In this document: piece by piece, positions 5,410 to 6,509 of the stretch
Position numbering within the stretch: the first letter of the stretch is position 1
Layout: every line of letters begins with the position of its first letter
Source of the DNA: Candidatus Aenigmatarchaeota archaeon
GTDB taxonomy: Archaea > Aenigmatarchaeota > Aenigmatarchaeia > CG10238-14
Direction of reading: 5' to 3'
Length of the DNA: 6,509 nucleotides
NCBI GenBank assembly: GCA_026397455.1
Contig: JAPLUX010000082.1
Span: 1-6,509, forward strand
Notes under the pieces: generated by a model
Databases searched by the model: none
Seen by the model: the letters and a program-made list of their open reading frames with translations, nothing else
Told to the model about the DNA's origin: nothing
Program-made: the position numbers and the translations under genes

Positions 5410-5829
5410 ATGAAAAAATTCGAGTTTGTTGATATCACAACTGCCGATACTGCTTTTATTGCTTACGGGAAAGACTTGAATAAATTGTTCGAGAATGCTG
5501 CTATAGCGATGTTTGAAGTCATGATAAACACTAAACAAATAAAACCAAAAGTTGAGAGAAAAGTAAAATTAACAGGGAATGATTTACAGTCTTTGATGTT
5601 TAACTGGCTGAATAATCTATTACTTTTTGTCGATTCAGAGAGTCTAGCATTTTCTGATTTTAAAACAAAAGTTGATGGGAAAAAATTTACTTTAAACGCT
5701 GTTTGTAAAGGAGAAAAAATCAACACTAAAAAACATGAAACTAGAACTGCAGTGAAAGCATGTACATACCATCAGATGAAGGTTGAAAAAAATAGAATCT
5801 GGAAAGCTAGAGTTATACTAGACATTTAA
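5410..5829 (+). CDS. Archease, cofactor of the RtcB RNA ligase
   Basis: The 139-residue protein matches archease over its whole length, which is typical (about 135-145). It has the TTAD motif with the metal-binding aspartate at residue 13 in a FEFVDITTADTAF context, AYGKDLNKLFENAAIAMFEVM, the LMFNWLNNLLLFVDSE segment, KGEKIN.KKHE, VKACTYHQMKV and the C-terminal WKARVILDI with the second conserved aspartate. Archease helps RtcB guanylylation and turnover in tRNA splicing and RNA repair. No rtcB gene is present in this window. Many members read HTAD where this one reads TTAD; from memory, the D-[IV]-x-TAD-x-AF form is a recurring archaeal variant, so I do not treat it as damage. The downstream zinc-ribbon gene begins 9 bases after the stop, suggesting one transcript. 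Confidence 0.94.
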   Translation: MKKFEFVDITTADTAFIAYGKDLNKLFENAAIAMFEVMINTKQIKPKVERKVKLTGNDLQSLMFNWLNNLLLFVDSESLAFSDFKTKVDGKKFTLNAVCKGEKINTKKHETRTAVKACTYHQMKVEKNRIWKARVILDI

Positions 5830-5838
5830 GACGATTGT

Positions 5839-5967
5839 ATGAAGATTGAAAAATGTCCTAATTGTGGTAATAAAAGTTTGAAATTTATTCTGAATGAATG
5901 GGTTTGTATGGAATGCGAATATCACAGTAAACAGCCTAAGAAAGAAGTAGAAAAATCTTTCAGATGA
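5839..5967 (+). CDS. Small zinc-ribbon protein, 42 residues
   Basis: ATG at 5839 opens a 42-codon frame ending in TGA at 5965-5967. The product begins MKIEKCPNCGNKSLKF and continues with WVCMECEYHSKQ. Two CxxC pairs (residues 6-9 and 23-26) separated by 13 residues form a rubredoxin-like knuckle or zinc ribbon, followed by a basic tail. Such mini-ribbons occur next to many archaeal RNA and translation genes and may bind nucleic acid or protein; no specific function can be given. It lies 9 bases after archease and is probably cotranscribed. The cysteine spacing in such a short frame makes chance unlikely. Confidence 0.8.
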   Translation: MKIEKCPNCGNKSLKFILNEWVCMECEYHSKQPKKEVEKSFR

Positions 5968-5974
5968 AAATTCA

Positions 5975-5983
5975 TTTTTTCTT
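5975..5983 (+). terminator. T-rich terminator after archease and zinc-ribbon genes
   Basis: TTTTTTCTT lies 7 bases after the zinc-ribbon stop codon and just before the end of the convergent membrane protein gene. T-runs of this kind end many archaeal transcripts. No hairpin was found. Confidence 0.35.
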
Positions 5984-5998
5984 CACTCTATTGTAAAT

Positions 5999-6286
5999 TC
6001 AGATTATAAGACAGGAGATTAAATATAGATAAATTATGTCAATAACTAAACCTAAAATAAGGCATGGAATACAAAGATTCTGATCTAGAAACACTCCTTC
6101 AGAAGCTATTCCTTGGGGTGATGGATAAAGAAAAATTGATTGATAAAGAAAAATAAATGGCCATAGAAAAATAAGAGTAATAATAGATCCATCAGTGAAA
6201 ATACTACTAAGAATACCAATTAAAAACAAAACTATTGTCAATACAATCTTTTTCCAGTCAGGTTTCAGGAATTGTTTAATAGTCAT
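5999..6286 (-). CDS. Small membrane protein with three predicted helices
   Basis: The 95-residue product starts MTIKQFLKPDWKKIVLTIVL and has three hydrophobic stretches (about 14-33, 36-54 and 75-95), the last ending at the C-terminus in DIIYLYLISCLII. Proteins with an FLKPDWRKI-like start and a final DIIYWYLLSC-like helix recur as hypothetical membrane proteins in archaeal, especially DPANN, genomes; this is from memory and no function is known. The ATG follows directly after the TAA of the upstream cysteine-rich gene, so the two are translationally coupled and probably act in the same process or place. The loop between helices 2 and 3 contains P-S-P-Q-G and a few acidic residues. Real gene: likely; function: unknown. 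Confidence 0.75.
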   Translation of the reverse strand: MTIKQFLKPDWKKIVLTIVLFLIGILSSIFTDGSIITLIFLWPFIFLYQSIFLYPSPQGIASEGVFLDQNLCIPCLILGLVIDIIYLYLISCLII

Positions 6287-6475
6287 TTAATCACAAAGAA
6301 CTTTCTCCCAATTACCACTAACAGAATTCAATTTTCTACATTCACAACTTTTACAAATACCTATACATCCAAAACTGCCACCATCACAAGCAGCACCAAA
6401 AGGGCAATGTCCAGTTTTTATACCTATACATTGACATGATTTTTCGTATCCAGCAAAAAATTCCAATAACCACAT
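6287..6475 (-). CDS. Cysteine-rich small protein, unknown function, 5' end uncertain
   Basis: From ATG 6475 the frame gives 62 residues with nine cysteines. After a hydrophobic start (MWLLEFFAGY) come C-x-C-IGIKTGHC, a glycine-rich CDGGSFGCIGIC segment, then KSCECRK and a last cysteine near the end. The repeated C-x-GI-x-x-C rhythm suggests disulfides or metal binding. GGTG on the minus strand just before the ATG could serve as ribosome binding site. However, the same frame stays open for 11 more codons to the window edge, adding another hydrophobic, tryptophan-rich piece with one more cysteine. The gene could therefore be longer, with a membrane or signal segment. The stop codon is directly followed by the start of the three-helix membrane protein gene, so the two form an operon. 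Confidence 0.65.
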   Translation of the reverse strand: MWLLEFFAGYEKSCQCIGIKTGHCPFGAACDGGSFGCIGICKSCECRKLNSVSGNWEKVLCD

Positions 6476-6509
6476 TCTACACCAAGAGGAAACCCAAAGA
6501 ACAATTCGA

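Noticed and set aside
5440..5455. Archease motif reads TTAD instead of HTAD
   Set aside because: The metal-binding aspartate is kept, the rest of the protein is intact, and the D-[IV]-x-TAD-x-AF form recurs in archaeal archeases as far as I recall, so it is a variant and not a lost active site.
5463..5726. 87-codon minus-strand open frame inside archease
   Set aside because: It is a shadow of the archease gene, whose whole length matches its family.
1..6509. CRISPR array, insertion sequence or long direct repeats
   Set aside because: No regularly spaced repeats, transposase gene or terminal inverted repeats were seen on reading either strand.

Overview
The window is AT-rich archaeal DNA. 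The evidence is an aIF2-alpha gene, an archaeal-type uS2, a Sec61-beta type translocon subunit, archease, a PAC2-family proteasome-assembly chaperone, an archaeal RNase P RNA and a tRNA-Leu without encoded CCA. TATA-like boxes lie about 25 bases upstream of many genes. Short intergenic spaces, very small proteins, a compact RNase P RNA and a three-helix membrane protein with an FLKPDWKKI start make a DPANN-type or similarly reduced uncultivated archaeon plausible, but no 16S gene is present and the lineage is not proven.

Left part (1-1140): the end of a DUF167/YggU-like gene and tRNA-Leu(UAG) on the plus strand face two minus-strand membrane protein genes, a SemiSWEET-type transporter and a single-domain MgtC/SapB protein. 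Middle part (1150-3680): an information-processing block on the plus strand reads aIF2-alpha, PAC2 chaperone, ribosomal protein uS2 and RNase P RNA. aIF2-alpha almost certainly starts at a CTG codon behind a strong GGTGAT ribosome binding site, 14 codons upstream of the first ATG. It overlaps the PAC2 gene by 8 bases. The RNase P RNA has its own TATA box, a P1 helix that defines both ends, and a T-run after it.

Right part (3677-6509): a 472-residue protein of unknown function is encoded on the minus strand and ends 4-5 bases from the 3' end of the RNase P RNA. It has an HTH-like N-terminus, two glycine-rich repeats and two stretches that resemble PD-(D/E)XK nuclease cores, the second without acidic residues. 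It is the strongest candidate for something undescribed here. A divergent plus-strand group follows: Sec61-beta, archease and a 42-residue zinc-ribbon protein. Facing it at the right edge are two stop-to-start-coupled minus-strand genes, a cysteine-rich small protein and a three-helix membrane protein.

Two initiation styles seem to coexist. aIF2-alpha, uS2 and Sec61-beta have GTGA(T) Shine-Dalgarno elements, while SemiSWEET, MgtC, the 472-residue protein and archease have a TATA box about 25-30 bases before the start codon and look leaderless or nearly so.
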